A stretch of DNA of 64,000 bases, taken from assembly GCF_004402215.1 (NCBI RefSeq), contig NZ_SOEZ01000054.1, positions 62,001 to 126,000 on the forward strand. Direction: 5' to 3'. This document shows positions 1 to 7,899 of the stretch, one piece after another (position 1 is the first letter of the stretch; each line of letters starts with the position of its first letter). The translations under genes and the position numbers were made by a program. The notes beneath the pieces were generated by a model. That model made no database searches, was not told where the DNA came from, and worked only from the letters and a program-made list of their open reading frames with translations. Source of the stretch: Cryobacterium tagatosivorans. Its GTDB lineage: Bacteria; Actinomycetota; Actinomycetes; Actinomycetales; Microbacteriaceae.

Positions 1-186
1 GGTCGCGGAGGCGGGGAAAACCGGGGACGGCGCGGGGGCCGCTGCCGCGGCATCCGGCTGCATCTTGCGCGCCCGCTGGCCGAACAGGTCGCTGCGGAGC
101 GCGTAGACGATGCCGAAGATGAAGAGCCAGAGCAGGAGCAGGAAGCCCAGGCGCAGCACGAGGAGGGTGAGTTCGCTGACGCTCAT
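1..186 (-). CDS. fhaB: FHA domain protein FhaB, N-terminal part only
   Basis: This is the first 62 codons of a gene that runs off the left edge of the window. The visible peptide begins MSVSELTLLVLRLGFL and forms one hydrophobic membrane segment (about residues 5-28), followed by a basic patch and an Ala/Pro-rich linker. No FHA domain is visible yet. The identification rests on position: in actinobacteria fhaB (FipA) follows fhaA and precedes pstP-rodA-pbpA-pknAB. The ATG overlaps the fhaA stop codon (ATGA), so the two are probably translationally coupled. The family binds phosphothreonine marks made by Ser/Thr kinases and acts in cell-wall growth and division. Confidence 0.75.
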   Translation of the reverse strand, partial: MSVSELTLLVLRLGFLLLLWLFIFGIVYALRSDLFGQRARKMQPDAAAAAPAPSPVFPASAT

Positions 187-890
187 GCGCTGGGCCCCCA
201 GAAGCCGGCGGCCTTGCCGGCCGGGCCGGCCTGCGCGACGACGCGGAAGACGATGCGGGTGCGCCCGATCGTGACGACCGAGTCGGGCTCGAGGGCGGCC
301 TTCTTGACCGGCTCGCCGTTGAGCTGCGAGCCGTTGGTGGAATCGAGGTCGTGCACCTGGGCGCGGGAGCCGTCCCAGAGGATCTCGACGTGGCGGCGCG
401 AGGTGCCGCTGTCATCGACGGTGATGTCGGCGTCGCTGCCGCGGCCGATGACGGTGCGGGCCTTGACGATCGGGTGGCGCTTGCCGTTGATCTCGAGCAC
501 CGGCGTCCAGGCGATGTTGCCCTTGAGGTTGCTGGAGTCGATCTGCACCATGCCGACGCTGAGGCCGGAGTCCTCGGCGAGGGTGATCTCGACGGCGCCG
601 GCGAACTGGTAGCGCTGCTCGCGGGCGTGCTGCTCGACCAGCTGGGTGAGTTCGTCGATGAGGGTCGGGCCGATCCCGGTCATCCGGGAGAAGTCGGCGC
701 GCGCCAGCCGCACGGTGAAGCGGTTGGGCGCGAGGATGCGGTCGCGCGAGACGACGGCGGCCTTGGTGTCGAGCTCGCGCCGAAGCGCCGAGGTGATCTC
801 CACCGGCTGCACGCCCGACTTGAAGGTCTTCGCGAAAGCGCCGTTGACGGCGCGCTCCAAGCCCTTTTCAAAGTTGTCCAGTATGCCCAC
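183..890 (-). CDS. fhaA: FHA domain-containing protein FhaA (DUF3662-FHA)
   Basis: The protein has 235 residues. An N-terminal DUF3662 region (about 1-115, opening with GILDNFEKGLERAVNGAFAK) is followed by a C-terminal FHA domain (about 140-225). The FHA domain keeps the phosphopeptide-binding features GRGSDADITVDD, SRRHVEI and DSTNGSQLNG. In mycobacteria this adaptor binds phosphorylated threonines on MviN and other cell-wall proteins and acts at the septum. The start is GTG with GGGAG about 4 nt upstream. This protein is shorter than mycobacterial FhaA (about 500 aa) because the linker is short, which I believe is usual for this family. It is the first gene of the minus-strand fha locus, upstream of fhaB. 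Confidence 0.88.
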   Translation of the reverse strand: MGILDNFEKGLERAVNGAFAKTFKSGVQPVEITSALRRELDTKAAVVSRDRILAPNRFTVRLARADFSRMTGIGPTLIDELTQLVEQHAREQRYQFAGAVEITLAEDSGLSVGMVQIDSSNLKGNIAWTPVLEINGKRHPIVKARTVIGRGSDADITVDDSGTSRRHVEILWDGSRAQVHDLDSTNGSQLNGEPVKKAALEPDSVVTIGRTRIVFRVVAQAGPAGKAAGFWGPSA

Positions 891-1336
891 AGGTCTCCCG
901 ATCCGATCCGTTTGGCTATGAGCATGTTACTTGGCTCACGTGTTAACTCGCCTGAAGGGCGGTTGAGCGCACGAAATGTCATCTTACGGGCGCGGTCGTT
1001 GCGCAGCCTATTTCGCCGCGGTCGCCACTGCCGTCCCGGTCGCCCTGCCGGGGGAGCCGGAGGTGGGTTCGGCCATCACCGGACACCCCCGAAGTGCGCC
1101 CGATGTTCTCCCACGCGCACAACTCCTCCAATTCGGTGCCGCCGCCGGGCAGGCCCCGCGGAATCACGCGGATCCTCGGAGTTGTCCGGTGATTCTGGAG
1201 GAGTTGTGCGCCCCAGGGTCGCATGTCGGGGTAGCGCGTCGGAAGCCCCCGGTGAGCGGTGGCGGAGGCCGGCGAACCGTGCAAGCGGGCCTCATGGCGA
1301 AAACAGGCATCTGAAAGTGCTAGCATTTCTAAGTTC
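891..1336. other. Intergenic region between fhaA and tRNA-Leu
   Basis: This gene-free stretch of about 450 bp separates the divergent fhaA and tRNA-Leu genes. It must hold both promoters. An AT-richer patch at about 905-950 is the likely fhaA promoter, with no convincing -35/-10 pair. TAGCAT at 1321-1326 could be a -10 for the tRNA. The only strong structure is a long nested inverted repeat at 1115-1211, annotated separately. Reading frames cross the region but have no family resemblance and run through the tRNA. Confidence 0.5.
1115..1211. repeat. Long nested inverted repeat, family C copy 1
   Basis: The outer arms, GCGCACAACTCCTCCA (1115-1130) and its exact complement (1196-1211), pair over 16 bp. 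A second stem, GAATCAC (1161-1167) with GTGATTC (1189-1195), is nested directly against the right outer arm. A related element at 47877-47962, in the opposite orientation, shares the outer arm core AACTCCTCCA-TTCG and an inner CCGCG-AATCACGCGGA box, so this is a dispersed repeat and not chance folding. Unlike most other hairpins in the window, it sits between divergent genes, so a terminator role is unlikely here. Confidence 0.7.
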
Positions 1337-1420
1337 GCGCGAGTGGCGGAATTGGCAGACGCGCTGGCTTCAGGTGCCAGTGTTCGAAAGGACGTGGGGG
1401 TTCAAGTCCCCCCTCGCGCA
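1337..1420 (+). tRNA. tRNA-Leu (anticodon CAG)
   Basis: The acceptor stem GCGCGAG (1337-1343) pairs with CTCGCGC (1413-1419), with discriminator A at 1420. The T arm contains GTTCAAGTCC. The long variable arm (GTTCGAAAGGAC) marks a class II tRNA, and the anticodon loop TTCAGGT gives anticodon CAG, which reads CUG. The CCA end is not encoded. A rho-independent terminator follows at 1476-1503. A tRNA-Leu directly upstream of fhaA is a common actinobacterial arrangement. Confidence 0.95.
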
Positions 1421-1475
1421 CAGCGGGTTGATTGCTAAATAGGTTGAATCTATTTGCGAAACCCAGTCGGACAAG

Positions 1476-1503
1476 AAAGGCCCCCGAGCAATCGGGGGCC
1501 TTT
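1476..1503 (+). terminator. Rho-independent terminator of tRNA-Leu
   Basis: A perfect 12-bp stem (AAAGGCCCCCGA and complement) around a GCAA tetraloop ends in a short T run (TTTCGTTT). It lies 55 bp after the tRNA 3' end and would end its transcript. Confidence 0.85.
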
Positions 1504-1592
1504 CGTTTACAGACTGCGATGTTCCTTCCGCAGGCAGTGCCCGCCGCGTGCCTGGCTGAGCCCCTCGAATGAGCGAACCGGGAACGACACGA

Positions 1593-1616
1593 GAAGCTGA
1601 CGTTGACGTCAGCTTC
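1593..1616. promoter_or_regulatory. Perfect palindrome resembling a MerR-family operator
   Basis: GAAGCTGACG (1593-1602) and its exact complement (1607-1616) flank TTGA. Read on the minus strand it gives TTGAAGCTGACGTCAACG, similar to the dyads in the long-spacer promoters bound by MerR-type activators. There is no T run, so it is a poor terminator candidate. It lies just past the 3' end of a broken merR gene and has no obvious target gene beside it. Confidence 0.5.
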
Positions 1617-1635
1617 AAGTCCGGGGACGGATGGG

Positions 1636-1994
1636 TTAGGCCACGACGGCGACGGCCGTCCTGGACGCCGCGGCGATCACGTCGTCAAGCCGATCGCGGG
1701 CGGTCTGCAGCGCTCCGACTCGTTCATCGAGCCGCGCTCGTTCGTTCACGAGCATCTCGCGCTGCTCCTCGGTGGTCATCCCGGTGTCCATGCACGGCAG
1801 AAGGTCGGCGATCCGGCGGCTCGACAAACCGGCCGCGTACATCTGCTGGAAGAACACCACCTGGCCGACCGCGTCCTCCCGGTATTCCCGCTGACCGCCC
1901 GAGGTGCGCTCGCTGGCGAGCAGCCCCTTCTCTTCGTAGTAACGAAGCGCGCGAACGCTCACCCCGCCCGTCGCGCAAGCTCGCCGATCCTCAT
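1636..1994 (-). pseudogene. MerR-family transcriptional regulator, frameshifted
   Basis: Two frames together rebuild a normal MerR regulator. From ATG at 1994 the sequence reads MRIGELARRAG and then hits TGA at 1959-1961. The next frame continues without loss as VSVRALRYYEEKGLL and runs to the stop at 1636, with the usual dimerisation helix (NERARLDERVGALQTARDRLDDVI). A single missing G within the C run at 1962-1965 restores one frame of about 119 codons. An uninterrupted frame starting at 2040 exists but gives a non-MerR N terminus that lacks the first HTH helix. Either the gene is broken or a homopolymer base was lost in sequencing. It is the last gene after fgd-panD-nucleotidase. Confidence 0.7.
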
Positions 1995-2042
1995 CGCTGT
2001 GCTCCTGACGCTCCAACCTCACGTGGACGTCTGGTTCCAAGG

Positions 2043-2969
2043 CTACCGATTGGTGACACCAAAGGGCACGTGGACGCTGGGGACGACCCGGGAGGCGGCA
2101 TCCAGATGGCTTGTTTGATCATCAAAGAAGATGTGAGGCTTCAGGATGGCCAGGACATCCGCCTTCTCGAGGCCACCGAGAAAGAAGGCGTCGTTGACCG
2201 TGACGCCCCACTCCTTCAGGCTCCGAATGGCGCGCTCGTGCGCCGGAGCACTGCGTGCCGTCACCAGTGACACATGCACCCGCATGCGGTAGCTCGGGTT
2301 GGCGAGCTTCAGCTCATCTTCCCGCCTCTGGATCCGGTTGATTCCGGCCAGGAGATCCCGGAGGAGGCCCCGGGACAGCGGCTCCCACAGGTGAGCCACC
2401 TCGTGGTCGTGAAACGCCGCGAGGCCGCTCTCCGTGTTGACGCGCTCAGCGCCGTCGTCCGCCAGGACGCCGTCAAAGTCGAAGGCGATGCGGAGATCGT
2501 TGCTGTCGTCGCTCGAGCAGGTGGCGTCGAGAACCTGGCCGGCCGGGTGGCCAAGCTCGACCGCCCTGCGGACGTCCGCGTGATCCGCCGAGAGGAAGAG
2601 GGCCATTTTGAACGCCGGCATGAATTTGTGCGGCGAGCTGCCCTGCATGAAGACCGCCCGGGTGATCGGGAGGTCATGGTGGGCAATCGATCGCATGACC
2701 CTCAGGCCGGTATCCGGATCGTTCTTCGACAGCACGATGACCTCGACATACGGGGCCGCCCCCTCGTCCGCCAGGTCGTTCAGGGCCAGGAGCCGCTTGA
2801 TGAAGGGGAAGGCGACGCCCGGCAGCAGGGGTTCCGCGATGTTCTCCTCCTGGAAGCGTCGGTACGCCTCCTCGCCCTCGATTTGGAACACCGCGTCGGA
2901 CTCCGCGAGGTCGAAGAGCGCGCTCGAAGCGATTCCGATCACGAGTTGGTCACTCAGATCGTGCGGCAT
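2043..2969 (-). CDS. Cytosolic 5'-nucleotidase (PF06189-like)
   Basis: The protein has 308 residues. It opens with LVIGIASSALFDLAESD, typical of the cN-I-like bacterial 5'-nucleotidases. The nucleophile motif IAFDFDGVLADD (about 161-172) is HAD-like, and VTARSAPAHERAI and IFFDDQTSHLD supply the later acidic motif. The family dephosphorylates nucleoside 5'-monophosphates. It lies 5 bp after panD and is probably cotranscribed with it. No signal peptide is visible. The family assignment is good, but the substrate is not evident from the sequence. Confidence 0.82.
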   Translation of the reverse strand: MPHDLSDQLVIGIASSALFDLAESDAVFQIEGEEAYRRFQEENIAEPLLPGVAFPFIKRLLALNDLADEGAAPYVEVIVLSKNDPDTGLRVMRSIAHHDLPITRAVFMQGSSPHKFMPAFKMALFLSADHADVRRAVELGHPAGQVLDATCSSDDSNDLRIAFDFDGVLADDGAERVNTESGLAAFHDHEVAHLWEPLSRGLLRDLLAGINRIQRREDELKLANPSYRMRVHVSLVTARSAPAHERAIRSLKEWGVTVNDAFFLGGLEKADVLAILKPHIFFDDQTSHLDAASRVVPSVHVPFGVTNR

Positions 2970-2974
2970 CCGGA

Positions 2975-3394
2975 TTAGTGGGCGGCCAGCGGCGGTGGCA
3001 GGAGTCCCTCGACGAGCGATCCGGCCGGGTCCGAGTCGACCAGAAGGATGCGATTGCGCTCGTCCACGTGGACGACGGACGGCACGAAGACTCGTGCTTC
3101 GTCCGTGCTCATCTGGGCATAGGAGATGATGATCACGAGATCGCCGGTGTGGGCCAGTCGCGCGGCCGCGCCGTTCACGCCAATAACCCCGCTGCCGCGC
3201 TGCCCGGCAATCAGGTAGGTCTCGAACCTGTTCCCGTTATTCACGTTCACGATGCTCACCAACTCACCCGGCAGGAGGTCCGCGGCATCGAGGAGGTCCA
3301 GGTCCACGGTCAGCGATCCCACATAGTGCAGGTCGGAGTGCGTCACGGTCGCGCGGTGAATCTTGGATTTGAACATTGTGCGCTGCATTGCCAT
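2975..3394 (-). CDS. panD: Aspartate 1-decarboxylase proenzyme
   Basis: PanD makes beta-alanine from L-aspartate for pantothenate and CoA. The 139-residue protein has the conserved [20 protein letters not shown] stretch followed by V-Gly-Ser, the self-cleavage site that generates the pyruvoyl cofactor. [18 protein letters not shown] closes the core. The annotated ATG at 3394 has AGGA 7 nt upstream; a second ATG at 3388 would give the canonical Gly24-Ser25 numbering, so the true start is one of these two. It lies between fgd (10-bp gap) and a nucleotidase (5-bp gap). No panB or panC is in the window. Confidence 0.93.
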   Translation of the reverse strand: MAMQRTMFKSKIHRATVTHSDLHYVGSLTVDLDLLDAADLLPGELVSIVNVNNGNRFETYLIAGQRGSGVIGVNGAAARLAHTGDLVIIISYAQMSTDEARVFVPSVVHVDERNRILLVDSDPAGSLVEGLLPPPLAAH

Positions 3395-3404
3395 GAAGTG
3401 GTCC

Positions 3405-4409
3405 TCAGCCGAGCGCGCGAAGCCGCGGGGCCAGGTCGCGCTCGAAGAGCCCGAGGAAGCGTTTCTGGTCGTGGCCGGGGGCGTGGAAGACGAGGTGGTT
3501 GAGGCCGGCGTCGAGGTAGGGCTTGATCAGCGCGACGGCCTCGTCGGGATCGGAGGAGACGATCCAGCGTTTGGCCACTTGCTCCAGGGGGAGCGCGTCG
3601 GCGGCCGCTTCCATCTCGATCGGGTCCTGGATCGAGTGCTTCTGCTCGGCGGTGAGCGAGAGCGGGGCCCAGAACCGGGTGTTCTCCAGCGCGGTATCGT
3701 GATCGGTGTCGTAGGAGATCTTGATCTCGATCATCCGGTCGATGTCGGCCAGGTCGCGGCCGGCCTTGTCGGCGCCCTCGGCGACGGCGGGCAGGAGCTT
3801 CTCGGTGTAGAGCTCCATGCCCTTGCCCGAGGTGCAGATGAATCCGTCGCCCGCACGCCCGGCATAGCGCGCGACGACCGGGCCGCCCGCGGCGACATAG
3901 ACGGGGATGCCACCCTCGGGGACGTCGTAGATCGACGCACCCTTGGCCTTGTAGTACTCGCCGTCGAAGTCGACCCGGTCGCCGACCCAGAGCTCGCGCA
4001 TGAGGTCGACGGCCTCGCGGAGGCGCGCGAAGCGCTCCTTGAACTCGGGCCATTCGCCGTTGAAGCCGGTCGCGATCTCGTTGAGCGCCTCGCCGGTGCC
4101 GACGCCGAGAAAGATCCGGTCAGGGTAGAGGCAGCCCATCGTGGCGAACGCCTGGGCGATCACGGCCGGGTTGTAGCGGAACGTCGGGGTCATCACCGAG
4201 GTGCCGATCTGCACCCGCTTGGTTCGTTCGCCCACCGCGGTCATCCAGGCGATGGAGAACGGTGCGTGCCCGCCCGTGTGGCGCCAGGGCTGGAAGTGAT
4301 CGCTGACGGTGACGCTGTCGAGCCCGTGCTCTTCGGCCAGGACTCCCAGCTCGACCAGTTCGCGCGGCCCGAATTGCTCCGCCGACGCCTTCAACCCCAG
4401 TTTCAACAC
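3405..4409 (-). CDS. fgd: F420-dependent glucose-6-phosphate dehydrogenase
   Basis: The protein is a luciferase-fold enzyme that oxidises glucose-6-phosphate with coenzyme F420, supplying F420H2. From [20 protein letters not shown] to the C-terminal [23 protein letters not shown] it follows mycobacterial FGD1 closely. Hallmarks are [35 protein letters not shown] and [13 protein letters not shown]. The likely start is GTG at 4409, or TTG at 4406, just after AGGAGG; the in-frame ATG at 4448 lies upstream of that site and adds residues FGD1 lacks. It heads the run fgd-panD-nucleotidase-merR. It implies the host makes F420, though no F420 biosynthesis gene is in the window. Confidence 0.9.
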   Translation of the reverse strand: MLKLGLKASAEQFGPRELVELGVLAEEHGLDSVTVSDHFQPWRHTGGHAPFSIAWMTAVGERTKRVQIGTSVMTPTFRYNPAVIAQAFATMGCLYPDRIFLGVGTGEALNEIATGFNGEWPEFKERFARLREAVDLMRELWVGDRVDFDGEYYKAKGASIYDVPEGGIPVYVAAGGPVVARYAGRAGDGFICTSGKGMELYTEKLLPAVAEGADKAGRDLADIDRMIEIKISYDTDHDTALENTRFWAPLSLTAEQKHSIQDPIEMEAAADALPLEQVAKRWIVSSDPDEAVALIKPYLDAGLNHLVFHAPGHDQKRFLGLFERDLAPRLRALG

Positions 4410-4560
4410 TGTGCCTCCTGATCGATACCGCTCGAGCAGCTGGAGCATCCGTCAATCACACGGTTGCGCACCGACAGCGATCCTGCTCCACTCATTCTGC
4501 AGTGCTGATCGCCTGCACGGTAACCGCGCCGATCTCGTCGGGCCTTCCCCGGCCAGGTGT

Positions 4561-6207
4561 CTACCTGGCGTCGGTGGCCGCCCGGGCCGCCGGTACGGCC
4601 TCGTCCTCGCGGCGCATCGGTGGAAGCGCGATGGTCGCGAGCAGGCCGAGGAGGATGATGCCGGCCGCGCTGAGCGTCGTGATCCGGGCGGCGGTCACCA
4701 TGGCGGACTCGGCCGCGGACTGAATCGCCGGGCCTTCAGGCAGCGACCCGAGCCCGGGAATTGCGGCGCCCGCCGACCCCTTGACGATCGACACGGCCTG
4801 GTCTCGGGAGGCCTCGGAGAGGCCGGGCACCGACGCGAGATTGGCGGCCGTCGAGACGGCGAGCGTCGACACGAGCAGAGTGCCCAGCACGGCGATGCCG
4901 AGCGCCGACCCCAACTGGCGGAAGGTGCTCTGCAGGCCGGATGCCTGCCCGCTCTGGCTGACCGGAACGTCGGCGAGGATCACGCTCGTGAGCTGGGCCG
5001 TGGCCATCCCGACGCCGACCCCGTAGAGGAACAGCCAGGCCGCAAGGAGCCACGCGCTCGGCGTGAGGCCGATGCTCAGGCCGAGCCCGGTGATGGCGAC
5101 GGCCTCGAGCAGCAGGCCGACGCGCACGGTGCCTCGGCCGCCGAGCCGGCGGGTGAGCTGGGCCGAACCGCCGGAGATGAGGAAGGTGCCGATTGCGAGG
5201 GCCAGGATGAGCAGTCCTGTCTCCAACGCGGTGTAGCCGAGGGCGCCCTGCAGGAACAAGGGCAGGGCGAAGAGCATCCCGAATTCGCCGAGGGCCACGA
5301 CGAGGGCGGCGATGCTGCCGTAGCGGAAGCTGCGGATGCCGAGCAGCGTCAAGTCGAGCAGGGCCGGTTTGCCGGCGCGTGCCCTGGCCCGCTCGACGAG
5401 CACGAAGGCCCAGAGCATGATCACGCCGAGCGCGAAGGCGACCGGCACCGGAGAAAGCGCCCAGGTCCAGTGGAAGCCGCCGAGGGTGAGCTGTTCCGTG
5501 GTCGTCCACCAGCCGTAGCGCTGGCCCTCGATCAGTCCGAAGACGACCGCGCCCAACCCGAAGACGGAGAGGAGGACGCCGGCCACGTCGGCGCCGCGTG
5601 CGGCGTGCGGGTCTTTCGTCTCCGGAACCCAGAGGAGGGCGCCGACCAGCACGACGATCGCGATCGGAACGTTGATCAGGAAGGCCCAGCGCCAGCTGAA
5701 ATCGGTGGTCAGCCAGCCGCCCACGAGTGGACCGACGGCGGCCATGCCGCCGATCGTCGAGCCCCAGATCGCGAAGGCGATTCCGCGCTCCCGCCCGGTG
5801 AAGAGTGCGTTGACGGTCGAGAGGGTCGCGGGCAGGATCATGGCCCCGCCGACGCCCTGCAGGAGTCGGGCCGCGACCAGGGTCGCGCCGGAGTCCGACA
5901 GGGCGGCCAGCACGCTCGCGATGCCGAAGATCACGATGCCGATGATGAGCAGCCGTCGCCGGCCGTAGATGTCGCCGATCCGGCCGACCGTGATCAACAG
6001 CGATGCGAAGACCAGCGCGTAGACGGAGTTGACCCATTCGGCGTCGGCTGCCGTCAACGAGATGTCCCGGATCAGGACGGGCAACACGACATTGACGACC
6101 GTCGCGTCCATGATGATGATGGACACCGCCAGTGCGATGATCGGCATGGCCTTCCAGCGCTTGGGATTCAGTGTGGCGTCGGCTGGGCGGGCAAGCGCGT
6201 CGGTCAC
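4561..6207 (-). CDS. DHA2-family MFS drug efflux transporter
   Basis: This 548-residue membrane protein has about 14 hydrophobic segments. It carries the MFS motif A variant GRIGDIYGRRRLL after helix 2 and the antiporter motif C-like GGAMILPATLSTVNA, as in EmrB/QacA drug:H+ antiporters. The start is taken as GTG at 6207 because AGAAGGA lies 6 nt before it; an in-frame ATG at 6231 lacks a ribosome-binding site. It is divergent from a TetR regulator at 6335, and a perfect palindrome (6248-6267) sits in its leader, so TetR-type repression relieved by a toxic substrate is likely. The substrate cannot be told from sequence. Confidence 0.88.
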   Translation of the reverse strand: MTDALARPADATLNPKRWKAMPIIALAVSIIIMDATVVNVVLPVLIRDISLTAADAEWVNSVYALVFASLLITVGRIGDIYGRRRLLIIGIVIFGIASVLAALSDSGATLVAARLLQGVGGAMILPATLSTVNALFTGRERGIAFAIWGSTIGGMAAVGPLVGGWLTTDFSWRWAFLINVPIAIVVLVGALLWVPETKDPHAARGADVAGVLLSVFGLGAVVFGLIEGQRYGWWTTTEQLTLGGFHWTWALSPVPVAFALGVIMLWAFVLVERARARAGKPALLDLTLLGIRSFRYGSIAALVVALGEFGMLFALPLFLQGALGYTALETGLLILALAIGTFLISGGSAQLTRRLGGRGTVRVGLLLEAVAITGLGLSIGLTPSAWLLAAWLFLYGVGVGMATAQLTSVILADVPVSQSGQASGLQSTFRQLGSALGIAVLGTLLVSTLAVSTAANLASVPGLSEASRDQAVSIVKGSAGAAIPGLGSLPEGPAIQSAAESAMVTAARITTLSAAGIILLGLLATIALPPMRREDEAVPAARAATDAR

Positions 6208-6247
6208 GGTCGATCCTTCTCTTTTCTTCATCGGTCGGGTGCCGATT

Positions 6248-6267
6248 TGCTGACAGTAATGTCAGCA
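6248..6267. promoter_or_regulatory. Palindromic operator, probably for the adjacent TetR regulator
   Basis: TGCTGACA and its exact complement TGTCAGCA flank GTAA. The site lies 41 bp upstream of the efflux pump start and 68 bp upstream of the divergent tetR start. It is the only strong dyad in the intergenic region, so it is the expected repressor site for both genes. Confidence 0.65.
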
Positions 6268-6334
6268 TCCTAGACCCTCGCCACGCGGCCTCGTAAACTG
6301 GGCGTGGAACAGTCATCGCGCGGAAAGGCCGGAC

Positions 6335-6907
6335 ATGCCCAGGATCTCCGCCCCGACCGTCGCCGAGCACCGCGTTCGCCAGCGCTCCGCGCTCCTGCAG
6401 GCCGCGAGCGGGTTGCTTGTGAGCGGTGGCGTGAGCGCGGTCACGCCTGCGGCCGTAGGCGCCGCGGCGGGACTGTCGCGGCCCAGCGTCTACCAGTACT
6501 TCACCTCCGGCGCCGATATTCTCGCCGCCGTGATCGAGGATGCCTTCCCGCGCGCCAACGCGACGCTCCGGGAGGCCCTGGCCCGGGCGAACGGACCGCG
6601 CGAGACTCTCGACGCATACGTACGGGTGACCCTGGGCCTCGCGGCCGAGGGGGCGCACCGCCCGGCCGCGGCGCTGGCCGCGGCGCAGCTTCCCCCGGAC
6701 TGCCTGGCCCGGCTCGCCGAGTTGCACCACGAACAGGCGGCGCCCTTCATCGAGGCGCTGCGGGAACTCGCCGTGCCCGAACTCGAGATCACCGCGCGGC
6801 TCCTCGGAGGCGCACTCGAGGCGGCGATGGCCGCGATCGAAGCGGGGGCGCCCCTGGCCGTGGTCACCGAGCGCACACTGGCGCTGGTGCGCTCGGCAGT
6901 CGGCTAG
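6335..6907 (+). CDS. TetR-family transcriptional regulator
   Basis: The protein has 190 residues. The N-terminal helix-turn-helix (about 12-60) reads RSALLQAASGLLVSGGVSAVTPAAVGAAAGLSRPSVYQYF in sections, matching the TetR consensus, and the C-terminal ligand-binding half is helical and Ala/Leu-rich. It is transcribed away from the DHA2 efflux pump, with a perfect 20-bp dyad between them, so it probably represses the pump and itself. GGAAAGG precedes the ATG. The inducer is unknown. Confidence 0.87.
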   Translation: MPRISAPTVAEHRVRQRSALLQAASGLLVSGGVSAVTPAAVGAAAGLSRPSVYQYFTSGADILAAVIEDAFPRANATLREALARANGPRETLDAYVRVTLGLAAEGAHRPAAALAAAQLPPDCLARLAELHHEQAAPFIEALRELAVPELEITARLLGGALEAAMAAIEAGAPLAVVTERTLALVRSAVG

Positions 6908-6913
6908 ACCCGC

Positions 6914-7300
6914 TCAGACCGAATCGTTCGGGGGAATGTCCTCGTTCCGTCCGATGTTCGGATCGAGGGAATCCGCGGCCTGGTGCTGTTCGCTCGAGTT
7001 GACGCGAAGGTCGGCCGCGTCCGCCTGGCGTTGCGCGGCCTCCCGGCGGAGCCGTTCGGCCTCGACCTGCGCCTGCTCCGCGTCCGCCCGGGCGCGGCTC
7101 GCCTGGGCCTCGGATTCCCGGGCGGCGAGTTCGGTGTCCTGCGCCTTGAGGCGCAGCTCCGCGGCGCGGGCCGCGTCCTGCTCCTGCTCTTCCCGCAGGG
7201 CCTGCTCGCTCCGCCGGCGTGCGATGACGACGATCACCCCGACCAGCGCGAGGATTCCGATGAGCCCGAAACCCCACAACAGCGTGGTTTGTGTGTCCAT
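6914..7300 (-). CDS. Small single-pass membrane protein with charged coiled coil
   Basis: The protein has 128 residues. One N-terminal membrane helix (about residues 8-30, LLWGFGLIGILALVGVIVVIA) is followed by RRR and a long Ala/Glu/Arg/Gln-rich stretch (about 32-100) with strong coiled-coil character, then an acidic tail NEDIPPNDSV. The RRR after the helix predicts the tail to be cytoplasmic. The start is ATG 7300 with GAGG upstream. The gene is convergent with tetR. I recognise no named family; a membrane-anchored scaffold is one possibility. Confidence 0.6.
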   Translation of the reverse strand: MDTQTTLLWGFGLIGILALVGVIVVIARRRSEQALREEQEQDAARAAELRLKAQDTELAARESEAQASRARADAEQAQVEAERLRREAAQRQADAADLRVNSSEQHQAADSLDPNIGRNEDIPPNDSV

Positions 7301-7442
7301 TGTTGCTACCTCATTCCGTGTTCGTGACAGGTGATGCCCGGCAAACATGAAAGGCGGACCGCCAACGCGGAGCCATCGGCTGATCTAGATAATAGGCCGC
7401 TTTGCCCGCCCCGGGGCCCGGGTCGGCGGCTAGTGTCTAAGC

Positions 7443-7805
7443 ATGAAACGCATAACCTACGCGGGCGGTTCGATCGTCACCGGCAGCGCCGTCACCGATG
7501 CGCTGCTCGAGTTCGCCACGAACGTCGCCAGTGACTCCAGCAGCGTGGCGGTGGATGTCCCGGTGCTCGAGGAGGACGGAACCACGACCATCCACACCCT
7601 GCTGCTCGGCCCCGGCATGCAGTTCGACGTGTCGGACGTCGAGCTCCTGTCCGCGGACGAGGAGGAGAGGCTCTTTCCCGTGCCCGACCTGCCGCAGATC
7701 GGGATCGTTGCCGTGTCCAGGCCGTCCGTGCAGGCCGACAAGGATGCCGCCGCGTTCAACCGCGAGGTGGCCAACATCGAGAATGGCCTCAGCCACGAAC
7801 AATGA
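7443..7805 (+). CDS. Hypothetical protein
   Basis: The protein has 120 residues, is acidic, and has no membrane segment or signal peptide. It opens with MKRITYAGGSIVTGSAVTDA and contains the acidic patch SADEEERLFPVPDLP. It is not recognised. Codon use and third-position GC match the neighbours, and the frame is open with an ATG, so it is probably a real gene. It is followed by the small protein at 7900. A PAAR-like or transposon function is not supported. Confidence 0.6.
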   Translation: MKRITYAGGSIVTGSAVTDALLEFATNVASDSSSVAVDVPVLEEDGTTTIHTLLLGPGMQFDVSDVELLSADEEERLFPVPDLPQIGIVAVSRPSVQADKDAAAFNREVANIENGLSHEQ

Positions 7806-7899
7806 CCCTGGTTTCGTGGGAGACTCCGACTAATCGACATCGCACCCGCACCGTGTCGAGGCCTTCCCTTCACCCGAACCTAATGAGATGAGGAATCCG

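Noticed and set aside
1370-1618. Minus-strand frame of 82 codons over tRNA-Leu and the terminator
   Set aside because: It crosses a structural RNA and a terminator and has no ribosome-binding site or family resemblance.
4309-6273. Very long plus-strand open frame (654 codons) opposite the DHA2 efflux gene
   Set aside because: Its translation is rich in Arg, Gly, Asp and Glu with no family resemblance, and it lies antisense to a clear membrane transporter. Such frames are common in DNA with high third-position GC.
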